Assembly (NCBI GenBank): GCA_035495855.1
Contig: DATJFD010000074.1
Location: 1-49,624 of the forward strand
Length of the DNA stretch: 49,624 bases
Direction: 5' to 3'
Origin: JAHFIW01 sp035495855
GTDB taxonomy: Bacteria > Patescibacteriota > Patescibacteriia > SG8-24
Positions 17,307-25,353 of this stretch are shown here, in pieces. The translations under genes were made by a program, and so were the position numbers. Below the pieces are notes generated by a model, which was not told where the DNA came from, did no database searches, and worked only from the letters and a program-made list of their open reading frames with translations. Each line of letters opens with the position of its first letter. Within the stretch, counting starts at the first letter, position 1.

Positions 17307-17382
17307 AGTGAGCTTTGAGCTTCGAGCTTCATGCTTCGAGCGGACGGACGGTCACAAACTCATAGCTCGAAGCTCGCAGCTG
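17307..17382. repeat. Heptad inverted repeat R8
   Basis: Divergent gap between the PEGA gene and murA. Units GAGCTTT/GAGCTTC/ATGCTTC run from 17310; the complementary arm is 17361-17381. It touches the PEGA start codon but follows no stop codon, so it is an exception to the stop-codon rule. Confidence 0.8.
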
Positions 17383-17396
17383 CCGGTCGCGGGCGA

Positions 17397-17425
17397 TTGC
17401 CAAACATGCCCGGCAGGATTACGAT
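17397..17425 (+). promoter_or_regulatory. Promoter of murA
   Basis: TTGCCA (17397-17402), 17-bp spacer, TACGAT (17420-17425). Predicted leader about 18 nt. Confidence 0.7.
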
Positions 17426-17449
17426 GAGATATCGACTTCGCCTCCAAGT

Positions 17450-18772
17450 ATGCCACATCTCACGCCTGAACGCAGCACGACCATGACCCTCGCAAAGCCC
17501 GAAAAGACGGCCGTTCCCGCTCCCGCGCGGCTGCTCATCCGCGGCGGACGCCCGCTCGAGGGCGAGGTCCGCGTCGGCGGCATGAAGAACGCGGCGACGC
17601 CCATCATCGCGGCGACGCTCCTCGTGAAGGGGACGTGCGTCCTGAAGAACGTGCCGCGCCTGTCCGACGTCGAGCGGATGCTCGACATCCTCCGTTCGCT
17701 CGGCGCGACCGTCGAATGGACGGGCGGCCACGAGCTGACCATCGACTCCACGGCGGCCGACATCGGCTCGCTCGACGCCAAGGCGGTCAAGAGCATGCGT
17801 TCGTCCATCCTGCTCATGGGCCCGCTGCTCTCGCGCTTCCACGAGGTCGAGATCCCCGAGCCCGGCGGCTGCAACCTCGGCAACCGGCCCATCGACGATC
17901 ATCTGAACGTGCTGCAGGCGCTCGGCGCGGAGATCACGCGCAATGGCGCGAACTACCGCCTCACGACCGCCGGCCTGCGCGGCGACGTCGCCATGCCCGT
18001 CTTCTCCGTGACCGCCACCGAGAACGCGGTGATGGCCGCCGTGCTCGCGGAAGGCCGCTCGACCATCAGGATCGCGGCGATGGAGCCCCACGTGCAGGAC
18101 CTTTGCCGCTTCCTCGTCGCGGCGGGCGCGCGCATCCAGGGCATCGGGACGCACACCATCGTCGTCGATGGCGTCGCCTCGCTCAAGGGCGTGACGCACG
18201 AGATCATCCCGGACCAGATCGAGACCGCCACCTTCGCGGTGATCGGCGCGCTCACCAAGGGCACGCTCCGCATCGTCGGCGTCGAGCCCGACCATCTCGA
18301 CATGATCCTGCGCGTGCTGGGCCGCGCGGGCGTCCGCTACGAACTCGATGGGAACGTGCTCTCGATGCTCAAGCCCGCTTCGTTCTCCGCGTTCAAGCTG
18401 CAGACGCTGCCGTATCCCGGCTTCCCGACCGACGCGCAGGCGCTGTTCGGCCTGCTCGCCACGCAGTGCGTCGGCACGAGCCTCATCCACGACCCGCTCT
18501 TCGACGGGCGCTTCGGCTACATCGGCGAACTCCAGAAGATGGGCGCGAACGCCACCGTCTGCGATCCGCACCGCGTGCTGGTCTCCGGCCCGACGCCGCT
18601 CTACGGCACCGAGATCCGCGGGCTCGACCTGCGCGCCGGCGCCACCCTCGTCGTGGCTGGCCTGGTCGCCCAGGGCGAGACCGTCATCCATGGCGCGGAG
18701 ATCGTCGACCGCGGCTACGAAGGCCTCGACAAGCGGCTTGCGGCCGTCGGCGCGGACATCGTCCGGTCCTAG
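17450..18772 (+). CDS. murA: UDP-N-acetylglucosamine 1-carboxyvinyltransferase
   Basis: First committed step of peptidoglycan synthesis: transfers enolpyruvate from PEP to UDP-GlcNAc. 440 residues, slightly longer than usual because of about 25 extra N-terminal residues; an ATG at 17483 is an alternative start. Motifs: GGMKNAATP (substrate Lys), SMRSSILLMGPLL, EPGGCNLGNRPID with the PEP-binding, fosfomycin-sensitive Cys141, and GFPTDAQA. Cys rather than Asp at 141 predicts fosfomycin sensitivity. Stop TAG opens repeat R9. Confidence 0.95.
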   Translation: MPHLTPERSTTMTLAKPEKTAVPAPARLLIRGGRPLEGEVRVGGMKNAATPIIAATLLVKGTCVLKNVPRLSDVERMLDILRSLGATVEWTGGHELTIDSTAADIGSLDAKAVKSMRSSILLMGPLLSRFHEVEIPEPGGCNLGNRPIDDHLNVLQALGAEITRNGANYRLTTAGLRGDVAMPVFSVTATENAVMAAVLAEGRSTIRIAAMEPHVQDLCRFLVAAGARIQGIGTHTIVVDGVASLKGVTHEIIPDQIETATFAVIGALTKGTLRIVGVEPDHLDMILRVLGRAGVRYELDGNVLSMLKPASFSAFKLQTLPYPGFPTDAQALFGLLATQCVGTSLIHDPLFDGRFGYIGELQKMGANATVCDPHRVLVSGPTPLYGTEIRGLDLRAGATLVVAGLVAQGETVIHGAEIVDRGYEGLDKRLAAVGADIVRS

Positions 18773-18857
18773 GTCGTAGGTTGTAGGTGGTAGGTTGTAG
18801 GGTTTTTTTGTTGCGTTCAGGCATCGGCAAGGCCCTACAACCTACCACCTACAACTT
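18770..18857 (+). repeat. Heptad inverted repeat R9
   Basis: Starts with the murA stop TAG. Arm 18780-18802 is a perfect 23-bp complement of 18833-18855; units GGTTGTA/GGTGGTA. The 30-nt loop opens with seven T, so the left arm plus T-run could act in termination only if another stem forms. Same unit as R4. Confidence 0.93.
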
Positions 18858-18869
18858 CCCCCGCGGCCT

Positions 18870-18898
18870 TTGACCGGCTTGCCGCGCCTTGGTATCAT
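18870..18898 (+). promoter_or_regulatory. Promoter of the S41 protease gene
   Basis: TTGACC (18870-18875), exactly 17 bp, TATCAT (18893-18898). Confidence 0.75.
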
Positions 18899-18911
18899 CA
18901 CTCCGACATCC

Positions 18912-18936
18912 GACGCCGCATCCAACGTGCGGCGTC
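18912..18936 (+). other. 5'-leader hairpin before the S41 protease
   Basis: Perfect 9-bp stem GACGCCGCA/TGCGGCGTC with a 7-nt loop, lying between the predicted transcription start (about 18905) and the ATG at 18943. No Shine-Dalgarno is visible between hairpin and ATG. Confidence 0.6.
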
Positions 18937-18942
18937 TCTCGT

Positions 18943-20295
18943 ATGGACCAGCAGAACCCCGCAAATCCACCGGAAAAGACCGAGGGGGGCGTGTCCAAGC
19001 AGTACGCCTTCGGCGCGATCGTGGCCCTTGCCGTGACCGCGAGCTTCGTGGCGGGCGTGTTCATCGGCGACCTCCGCCGCCCCGCGCGGCAGCCGCTCGC
19101 CGCCGGCACGGGCCAGGTGCTCAACAAGGACGCGAAACCCGACGAGGCCCTGCAGGACGTCGACTTCCAGCAGTTCTGGGACGTCTGGAAGACGGTCAAG
19201 GAACGCTACGTGGAGGAGCCGCCCACGGACTCCAAGATGTTCTACGGCGCGGTCGCGGGCATGGTCGGTTCGCTCGGCGACCCGTATTCGGTGTTCTTCG
19301 ATCCCGAGACGGCGCAGAAGTTCACCAAAGAGCTCGAAGGTGAGTTCGAGGGCATCGGCGCCGAGATCGGCATCAAGGGAGGCGTCCTCACGGTCATCGC
19401 GCCGCTCCCCGGCACGCCCGCCGACAAGGCCGGCATCCAGGCGGGGGACAAGGTGCTTGCGATCGACGGCGTGGACACGTCCGGCATGATCGTCGACGAC
19501 GCGGTCTCCCGCATCCGGGGCGACAAGGGCACGAAGGTGAAGCTGCTCGTCATGCGCGAAGGTTTCAAGGAGCCCAAGGAGTTCGAGATCGTCCGCGACA
19601 AGATCACGGTCGAGTCCGTGAAATGGAAGACGAAGTCCGTCGGCGGCAAGAAGATCGGCATCATCACCATCACGCATTTCAACGAGAAGACCGAGTCGAA
19701 GTTCAACGAGGCCGTCCGCGCGCTGTTGCTCGAGGACATCGACGGCGTCGTGCTTGACCTGCGCAACAACCCCGGCGGCTTCCTCGACACCGCGGTGGCC
19801 GTGTCCGGCGAATGGATCTCGCACGACGTGGTCGTGGTCGAGAAGTTCAGCGACGGCACCAAGAAGCCGTATTCCTCCGACGGCAGCGCCAGGCTGTCCG
19901 ACGTGCCGACGGTCGTCCTCGTGAACGGCGGTTCCGCCTCGGCGTCAGAGATCGTCGCGGGCGCCCTCAAGGACCACGCCAAGGCGACCATCGTCGGCGA
20001 GAAGTCCTACGGCAAGGGTTCGGTGCAGGACTACACCGAGTTCCCCGACCGGTCGGCGCTGAAGCTGACCGTGGCGCTATGGCTCACGCCGAGCGGCAGG
20101 TCCATCAACAAGGAAGGCATAGAGCCGGACATGGTGATGAAGATGACCCCCGAGGATTTCGAGGCGGACAAGGATCCGCAGCTCGATCTGGCCCTCGACG
20201 TGCTGACGGGCAAGGCCAAGGTGCCGCCCAGGCCGGCCGCGGCGGCCCCGGCCCCGCCGGCTCCCTCGCCGGCCCCGGCGACGAACCAGCCCTGA
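18943..20295 (+). CDS. C-terminal processing peptidase, S41 family
   Basis: 450-residue CtpA/Prc-like protease acting outside the cytoplasmic membrane. One N-terminal helix (about 24-45), then an N-terminal helical region, a PDZ domain (about 130-215, LPGTPADKAGIQAGDKVLAIDG) and the S41 catalytic core with NNPGGFLDTAV, the Ser-containing GGSASASEIVAGAL and the Lys of SYGKGSVQ. The tail after about residue 425 is Ala/Pro-rich. Start ATG 18943 follows a clear promoter and a leader hairpin. The Nudix gene follows after 4 nt, so they are co-transcribed. Confidence 0.93.
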   Translation: MDQQNPANPPEKTEGGVSKQYAFGAIVALAVTASFVAGVFIGDLRRPARQPLAAGTGQVLNKDAKPDEALQDVDFQQFWDVWKTVKERYVEEPPTDSKMFYGAVAGMVGSLGDPYSVFFDPETAQKFTKELEGEFEGIGAEIGIKGGVLTVIAPLPGTPADKAGIQAGDKVLAIDGVDTSGMIVDDAVSRIRGDKGTKVKLLVMREGFKEPKEFEIVRDKITVESVKWKTKSVGGKKIGIITITHFNEKTESKFNEAVRALLLEDIDGVVLDLRNNPGGFLDTAVAVSGEWISHDVVVVEKFSDGTKKPYSSDGSARLSDVPTVVLVNGGSASASEIVAGALKDHAKATIVGEKSYGKGSVQDYTEFPDRSALKLTVALWLTPSGRSINKEGIEPDMVMKMTPEDFEADKDPQLDLALDVLTGKAKVPPRPAAAAPAPPAPSPAPATNQP

Positions 20296-20299
20296 CCTT

Positions 20300-20860
20300 A
20301 TGCAGCCGAAACGACCGTCGCGGGAACCGAAGAGGGGACCGGCAGACAAGGTGAAGGTCGAGATCTCCGCCGGAGGCATCGTCTTCAAGCGCACTCCGCG
20401 AGGGGTGCGCGTCGCGTTCATCATGGACCCGTTCAACAAGTGGGCCTTCGCCAAGGGCCACGTGGAGAAGGACGAGTCCATCGTCGACGCGGCGCTGCGC
20501 GAGACGCGCGAGGAAATGGGGCTGCGGAAGCTGCGCGTGGTCGCGCCGCTCGGCACCATCGATTTCTGGTTCCGCGACCGGTACCGCGCCGAGACCAAGG
20601 GCGTGCTCGTGCACAAGTACGTGCATTATTTCCTGATGCAGACGCCCGCCGGCGCCTACGGCAAGCCGCAGAAGACCGAGAAGATCCGCCGCATCATCTG
20701 GACGCCGCTGCAGAAGGCCATGGCGACCTCGAGCTACGACGACGTTCGTCCCATCCTGCGGAAGGCCGTCGATTGGTTCTCGCGCGAGCGGCGCGGCGCG
20801 CGGCGCCCGCCGGAGGCGCCCGGCGCGAAGTTCGTGCCGGGGACAGGGGGCGGGGAGTGA
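20300..20860 (+). CDS. Nudix hydrolase
   Basis: 186 residues. Complete Nudix box G-x5-E-x7-REUxEExGU in GHVEKDESIVDAALRETRE followed by EMGL. Hydrolyses a nucleoside diphosphate linked to some moiety; the fold context (EISAGGIVFKR, FAKGHVEK, FWFRDRYR) resembles the diadenosine/diphosphoinositol polyphosphate-type Nudix group, but specificity is not readable. Basic Pro/Arg-rich extensions at both ends are unusual. Stop TGA begins repeat R10. Confidence 0.9.
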   Translation: MQPKRPSREPKRGPADKVKVEISAGGIVFKRTPRGVRVAFIMDPFNKWAFAKGHVEKDESIVDAALRETREEMGLRKLRVVAPLGTIDFWFRDRYRAETKGVLVHKYVHYFLMQTPAGAYGKPQKTEKIRRIIWTPLQKAMATSSYDDVRPILRKAVDWFSRERRGARRPPEAPGAKFVPGTGGGE

Positions 20861-20930
20861 CGTTTCCCGTTTTCGGTTCTCAGTTTTCGGTCCGCGGGCC
20901 TGAAAACGGAAAACCGTAAACTGAAAACCT
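20858..20930 (+). repeat. Heptad inverted repeat R10
   Basis: Fills the Nudix-pyrG gap from stop codon to 5 nt before ATG. Left arm units GTTTTCG/GTTCTCA; right arm the complementary CTGAAAA/CGGAAAA series. Same flavour as R17. Confidence 0.85.
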
Positions 20931-20934
20931 TTAT

Positions 20935-22554
20935 ATGCCAAAGTTCATCTTCGTCGTGGGCGGCGTCATGTCGGGCGTCGGCAAGGGCGCCGCTTGCGCC
21001 TCGATCGGCAGGATCCTGCAGGGCCGCGGCTACCGCGTGACGGCCATCAAGATCGACCCGTACATCAACGTCGACGCCGGAACCATGAATCCGGTCGAGC
21101 ACGGCGAGGTGTTCGTGACCTGCGACGGCGACGAGACCGACCAGGACATCGGCAACTACGAGCGGTTCCTCGACATCGACATCACGAGCGTGAACTACAT
21201 GACCACCGGCCGCGTCTATCGGACGGTCATCGAGAAGGAGCGCAACCTCGAGTACGGCGGCAAGACGGTCGAAGTGGTGCCGCACGTGCCGGAGGAGGTC
21301 ATCCGCCGCATCACCACGGCGCAGCGCAAGGCGAAGGCCGACTTCACGCTCATCGAGATCGGCGGCACGGTCGGCGAGTACCAGAACGTGCTGTTCCTCG
21401 AGGCGGCCCGCATGCTGCGGCTCGAGCATCCCAAGGACGTGCTCGTGGTGCTGGTGAGCTACCTCCCGATCCCTTCGAAGACCGGCGAAATGAAGACCAA
21501 GCCGACGCAGTACGCCGTGCGCACGCTGAACTCGGCCGGCATCCAGCCCGACATGATCCTCGCGCGCGCCGAGCGGCCGCTTGACGAGCCGCGCCGGCGC
21601 AAACTGTCCGTCTTCTGCAACGTCGGCGAGGATTACGTCATCTCGGCGCCGGACGTCGACAGCATCTATTCCATCCCGGTGAACTTCGAGCGCGAGGACC
21701 TCGGCGGCAAGATCCTCCGCAAGTTCGGTCTGCGGAGCCGGAAGCGCGACATGAAGGATTGGGAGCGCTTCGAACGCAGCATCAAGGGCGCGGGCAAGCC
21801 GGTGCGCATCGGCATCGTCGGCAAATATTTCGCGACGGGCAACTTCACCCTGGCCGACTCCTACCTCTCGGTCATCGAGGCGCTCAAGCACGCCTCCTGG
21901 AAGCTCGGATGGAAGCCGGAGCTCACCTGGCTGAACGCCGAGCAGTACGAGAAGGACCCGCGCAGCCTCAGGGAGCTTTCCAAGTACGACGGCATCCTCA
22001 TCCCCGGCGGCTTCGGCAGCCGCGGCGTCGAGGGCAAGATCAAGGCCATCAAGTACTGCCGCGAGAAGAAGATCCCGTACTTCGGCCTGTGCTACGGCAT
22101 GCAGCTCGCGACCATCGAGTTCGCGCGGCACGTCGCGGGGCTCCGCGGCGCGAACACGCACGAGGTCGACCCGTCGACCCCGCATCCGGTCATCCATATC
22201 ATGCCCGAGCAGGCGGCGCTCGTGCGCGAGAAGAAGTACGGCGGTTCGATGCGCCTCGGGGAGTATCCCTGCATCCTGGCGCAGTCGACCGTGTCGCGCC
22301 GCGCCTACGCCGCGCCGGAGATCAAGGAACGGCACCGGCACCGGTACGAGGTCAACAACGCCTACCGTGAAAGGCTGCGCGAGGCCGGGCTGGTGTTCGC
22401 CGGCACGTCGCCGGACGGGCTGCTCGTCGAGATAATCGAGCTCAAGGACCACCCGTTCTTCGTGGGCGTGCAGTTCCATCCGGAGTTCCGCTCGCGACCG
22501 CTGCGGCCGCACCCTTTGTTCATGGCGTTCATCAAGGCGTGCAAGAAGAGGTGA
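20935..22554 (+). CDS. pyrG: CTP synthase
   Basis: Converts UTP to CTP with ATP and glutamine in the cytosol. 539 residues, full length. The N-terminal synthetase domain has the P-loop-like GGVMSGVGKGAACAS and KIDPYINVDAGTMNP; the C-terminal glutamine amidotransferase triad is Cys386 (FGLCYGMQ), His515 and Glu517 (VQFHPEF). Motif GVMSGVGKG differs from the common GVVSSLGKG. The ATG follows repeat R10 directly and lacks a Shine-Dalgarno. The stop TGA opens R11. Confidence 0.97.
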   Translation: MPKFIFVVGGVMSGVGKGAACASIGRILQGRGYRVTAIKIDPYINVDAGTMNPVEHGEVFVTCDGDETDQDIGNYERFLDIDITSVNYMTTGRVYRTVIEKERNLEYGGKTVEVVPHVPEEVIRRITTAQRKAKADFTLIEIGGTVGEYQNVLFLEAARMLRLEHPKDVLVVLVSYLPIPSKTGEMKTKPTQYAVRTLNSAGIQPDMILARAERPLDEPRRRKLSVFCNVGEDYVISAPDVDSIYSIPVNFEREDLGGKILRKFGLRSRKRDMKDWERFERSIKGAGKPVRIGIVGKYFATGNFTLADSYLSVIEALKHASWKLGWKPELTWLNAEQYEKDPRSLRELSKYDGILIPGGFGSRGVEGKIKAIKYCREKKIPYFGLCYGMQLATIEFARHVAGLRGANTHEVDPSTPHPVIHIMPEQAALVREKKYGGSMRLGEYPCILAQSTVSRRAYAAPEIKERHRHRYEVNNAYRERLREAGLVFAGTSPDGLLVEIIELKDHPFFVGVQFHPEFRSRPLRPHPLFMAFIKACKKR

Positions 22555-22675
22555 GAGGACAAAGGGCAGAGGACAGAGGATAGAAGTGAAGAACTCGTAA
22601 AAACCGCCCTGCTTGAGCAGGGCGGTTTTGGGAGATCGGCTTCCTCTAAACGTTGACCTTTGTCCTCTGTACTCA
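22552..22675 (+). repeat. Heptad inverted repeat R11 enclosing a terminator
   Basis: Begins with the pyrG stop TGA. Left arm units CAGAGGA/CAAAGGG (22552-22586), right arm 22640-22675; the outer 11 bp GAGGACAAAGG pair perfectly. The loop holds an intrinsic terminator. Confidence 0.82.
22600..22629 (+). terminator. Intrinsic terminator of pyrG
   Basis: Thirteen-bp stem AAAACCGCCCTGC/GCAGGGCGGTTTT, loop TTGA. Confidence 0.85.
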
Positions 22676-22700
22676 AAAGCGCCCGTGAGGGCGCTTTTTC
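22675..22700. terminator. Bidirectional terminator between pyrG and rpmA
   Basis: AAAAGCGCCC/GGGCGCTTTT with loop GTGA, T-runs on both strands; serves the convergent pair. Confidence 0.85.
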
Positions 22701-22703
22701 GTT

Positions 22704-22991
22704 TCAGGCCTTTCCTTCCGGGTTCACGTGGACGAAGTTGGCGTCCTCGAGCTTGCCGTGGAACTTGCGTACCTTCTTCCTGATGAAGTGGACGACGCCC
22801 TTCGCGGTCGCGAACAGGGTGTCATCGCCGCCGCGGCGGACGTTCTTGCCGGCGCGGAACTTCGTGCCTCGCTGCCGGATGATGATGGCGCCGGCTTTGG
22901 CCGTCTGACCCTCGAAGAGCTTCACGCCGAGGCGTTTGGCAAGGGAATCGCGGCCGAGTTGTGTAGACCCACCGGCTTTCTTATGTGCCAT
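22704..22991 (-). CDS. rpmA: 50S ribosomal protein L27
   Basis: 95 residues. The canonical N-terminus MAHKKAGGST, IIRQRGTKFRAG and VHFIRKK identify L27, whose N-terminal tail reaches the peptidyl-transferase centre. There is no Firmicutes-type cleavable N-extension. The usual partner rplU (L21) is not adjacent. It has its own near-consensus promoter and an about 24-nt leader lacking a recognisable Shine-Dalgarno. Confidence 0.98.
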   Translation of the reverse strand: MAHKKAGGSTQLGRDSLAKRLGVKLFEGQTAKAGAIIIRQRGTKFRAGKNVRRGGDDTLFATAKGVVHFIRKKVRKFHGKLEDANFVHVNPEGKA

Positions 22992-23021
22992 AAGGGGGAA
23001 GAGTTAACGTCTCGTAGGCGC

Positions 23022-23050
23022 AGTATAGGCGACCCCGGAGCGGCTGTCAA
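23022..23050 (-). promoter_or_regulatory. Promoter of rpmA
   Basis: On minus: TTGACA (23050-23045), 17-bp spacer, TATACT (23027-23022). Best match to sigma-70-type consensus in the window. Confidence 0.85.
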
Positions 23051-23088
23051 GGCTGGAAGAGAGGCTTCATGCAGCGAAAAAAACGCCC

Positions 23089-23118
23089 TTGACCCCTGCC
23101 CTTCGCCGCTGTTACGCT
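23089..23118 (+). promoter_or_regulatory. Promoter of the cysteine desulfurase gene
   Basis: TTGACC (23089-23094), 18-bp spacer, TACGCT (23113-23118). ATG is 11 nt downstream, so the leader is only a few nt at most. Confidence 0.6.
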
Positions 23119-23129
23119 CGACCCGTCCT

Positions 23130-24302
23130 ATGGCAGAACAAGCTTATCTTGACCACGCGGCCTCGGCGCCGCTCGAACCGGGCGCCGCTGAAGCGATGGC
23201 GGATGTCGCCGCGCTCGCCGGCAATCCGAGCTCGGTCCATGCCTTCGGCCGCCGGCTTCGCGAGGAGATCGATCGCGCCCGCGCTTCCGTGGCCGCGCTC
23301 TTCGGCGTGGCGCCCGCGTCCGTGACCTTCACCTCCGGCGCGACCGAGGCGAACGCGCTCGCGCTGCTCGGCGCCTGGCGGGCCGCGGCGAAGGCGCATC
23401 CGGGCCGCCGTCTCCGCGTCGTCGCGAGCCCGATCGAGCACGCCTCGGTCCGGGGCACGCTCGCCCTGCTCGAGGAGGAAGGCGCGGAGGTCGTCCTGTT
23501 GCCCGTCGACGCGGACGGCGCCGTTTCGGCGGACGACGCCGCGGCGGCGATCACGCCGGACACCGCGCTCGTGTCCGTGATGTGGGCCAACAACGTCATC
23601 GGCAGCCTGCAGCCCGTCGAGGCGATCGGCCGCGCGGTCGCCGCCGAACGCGCGCGCCGCGCGAAGAACGGCCTCCCGATCCTCCTCCACTCCGACGCCG
23701 TGCAGGCGGTCCGCGCTCTCCCGGTCGACCCCGCTGCCGCGGGCGTCGATCTGCTCGCGGTCTCGGCGCACAAGATCGGCGGCCCGAAGGGCGCCGGCGC
23801 GCTCATCCGCCCGGGGAGGGCCGCGCTCGAGCCCCTCATGAGGGGCGGGGGGCAGGAGGAAGGGCTGCGTTCCGGTACCGAGAACGCCGCGGCCATCGCC
23901 GGGTTCGGCCGCGCTGCGGAGATGCTCGCCTCGGGACGCCGCGAAGGCGCCGAGAGGATGGTTGCGCTTCGCGACGCGTTCCTCGCCGCGCTTCGCCGCG
24001 GCGCGCCGGACGCGGAGGTCGTCGGCGACGCCGCGAAGCGCGTTCCCCACATCGTCTTCATCAGGCTCCCGGGGATGCGCGGCGACCTGCTGGCCATGGC
24101 GCTCGACGCCGCGGGGTTCGCCGTCTCGGCGGGCTCGGCCTGCGACGGCGGCGCGCGGCGGCCCTCGCACGTGCTTTCGGCCGTGCTCGACGGCTCTCGT
24201 GCCGCGCACGGCGGCATCCGCGTCTCCTTCGGACCCTCGACGCCGGGAACGGACCTTGCTCGCCTGGCCGGGGCCATCAGCGCGGCGCGCGGCAGACAGT
24301 AG
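23130..24302 (+). CDS. Cysteine desulfurase (NifS/IscS-like)
   Basis: PLP enzyme that removes sulfur from cysteine as a protein persulfide, feeding tRNA thiolation or Fe-S assembly. 390 residues. YLDHAASAPLEP N-terminus, TSGATEANALAL, PLP Lys215 in SAHKIGGPKGAG, and catalytic Cys338 in SAGSACDGG. Both key residues intact. No iscU, sufB or other Fe-S gene adjoins it, so tRNA 2-thiolation through MnmA is the more likely sink (inference). No Shine-Dalgarno; -10 box 11 nt upstream. Ends at a terminator shared with the pilus operon. Confidence 0.93.
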   Translation: MAEQAYLDHAASAPLEPGAAEAMADVAALAGNPSSVHAFGRRLREEIDRARASVAALFGVAPASVTFTSGATEANALALLGAWRAAAKAHPGRRLRVVASPIEHASVRGTLALLEEEGAEVVLLPVDADGAVSADDAAAAITPDTALVSVMWANNVIGSLQPVEAIGRAVAAERARRAKNGLPILLHSDAVQAVRALPVDPAAAGVDLLAVSAHKIGGPKGAGALIRPGRAALEPLMRGGGQEEGLRSGTENAAAIAGFGRAAEMLASGRREGAERMVALRDAFLAALRRGAPDAEVVGDAAKRVPHIVFIRLPGMRGDLLAMALDAAGFAVSAGSACDGGARRPSHVLSAVLDGSRAAHGGIRVSFGPSTPGTDLARLAGAISAARGRQ

Positions 24303-24314
24303 AGAAGGAAAAAC

Positions 24315-24342
24315 AAAGGAAGGGCGAAGGCCCTTCCTTTTT
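24315..24342. terminator. Bidirectional terminator, cysteine desulfurase / pilus operon
   Basis: Eleven-bp stem AAAGGAAGGGC/GCCCTTCCTTT, loop GAAG; T-rich downstream on both strands. Confidence 0.88.
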
Positions 24343-24349
24343 ACGTTCC

Positions 24350-24742
24350 CTATTGCGCGGGGGTCGGTGTCGGCGTCGGCGCGGGAGCAGGAGCCGGCGG
24401 CGGGGTCGGAGCGGGCGCGGGCGTAGGCTCCGGCGCGGGAGGCGGCGGGGTCGGAGGGGGAGTCGATGTGCCGATGAAAGGATTGCCGAGGTTCGGCGCG
24501 AGCCTTTGGGCGGCGGCCTGTTTGTCCGCGATGGCCTTCTGGTCCTTGTCGAGCAGCGTGGTGTTGACGCCCTGGACCTTCGCGGTCTGCGTGGTGCCGC
24601 TCTTCGCGACGGCGACGCGTCCGAGCGAGCGGGCGATGAACCAGGCGGTGCTCACGAGGATGGCGAGCGCCAGCGTGACGACGCCCGCGGTCGCGAGCCT
24701 GGTCATCTTCTTCACGTCCATCTGTTTGAGGGAGGTCTTCAT
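24350..24742 (-). CDS. Small pilus-operon membrane protein with Pro-rich tail
   Basis: 130 residues, last gene of the pilus operon. A short cytoplasmic N-terminus, one membrane helix (about 15-38), an extracytoplasmic segment and a C-terminal tail of about 45 residues that is nearly all Pro, Ala and Thr. Position after pilO is that of pilP, but the sequence lacks a recognisable PilP fold, so I leave it unnamed. Seven nt separate it from pilO. The Pro/Ala tail resembles those ending PilN and the S41 protease. Confidence 0.7.
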   Translation of the reverse strand: MKTSLKQMDVKKMTRLATAGVVTLALAILVSTAWFIARSLGRVAVAKSGTTQTAKVQGVNTTLLDKDQKAIADKQAAAQRLAPNLGNPFIGTSTPPPTPPPPAPEPTPAPAPTPPPAPAPAPTPTPTPAQ

Positions 24743-24749
24743 AGGATCG

Positions 24750-25352
24750 TCATTCCGCGGGGACTGCCATCGCGTCCGCCTTGCCGTGCACGAAGTCGGG
24801 CGCGTTCAGGCCCTGCCAGTACGCGGTCGCCGTGACGTTCGCGGTCACGTCGCCGTCGCGAACGACGGACCCCGAACGGGGCGGCGCGATCTGGATGCCG
24901 TTCACGACGAGCAGGTACGGCGTGCGCTCGACGGCGTTGAGATAGGCGAGCACGTTCGGATACGGGCCCTGCACCTCGATCTTCACCGGGATCTCCTTTT
25001 CCCAGGACGAGAGGTCCTTCTGGTTCACGGTCTCGAGCGAGAGCTGCTGCTGCACGCCCGCGGACCCGGCGGCGGTTTCGAGCGCGCGCACGAAGTCGAG
25101 CTCCTTTCCTTCCTGGAGGGCGATGCTTGAGAACGTCCCGAGCTTCTTCTTGGTCTCCGCCAGGCTGGCGATGGAATTGCGGACGTAGCGGCGGAGCGCG
25201 TAGCGCTCGTCGATCTTGGCCTGCTCTTCGGCGATCTTGCCGATGTAGCTCTGGATGGACAGCACGGACGGGATGCCGACCGCCGCCGTGAGGGCGAGCG
25301 TCAGGACGCCGAGGACCGCGCTGATGATGACGAGCCGTTTCTTGACCAGCAT
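24750..25352 (-). CDS. pilO: Type IV pilus inner-membrane assembly protein PilO-like
   Basis: 200 residues: N-terminal membrane helix (about 7-28), coiled coil (about 35-75) and a ferredoxin-like domain with IPVKIEVQGPYPNVLAYLNAV, characteristic of PilO. Partners PilN in the alignment complex under the pilus machine. One nt separates it from pilN, so translation is coupled. Confidence 0.85.
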   Translation of the reverse strand: MLVKKRLVIISAVLGVLTLALTAAVGIPSVLSIQSYIGKIAEEQAKIDERYALRRYVRNSIASLAETKKKLGTFSSIALQEGKELDFVRALETAAGSAGVQQQLSLETVNQKDLSSWEKEIPVKIEVQGPYPNVLAYLNAVERTPYLLVVNGIQIAPPRSGSVVRDGDVTANVTATAYWQGLNAPDFVHGKADAMAVPAE

Positions 25353-25353
25353 A

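Noticed and set aside
10161..18857. Heptad repeats as DNA uptake sequences for the pilus/competence system
   Set aside because: Uptake sequences share one fixed core; here the units differ between sites and only the period and symmetry are constant.
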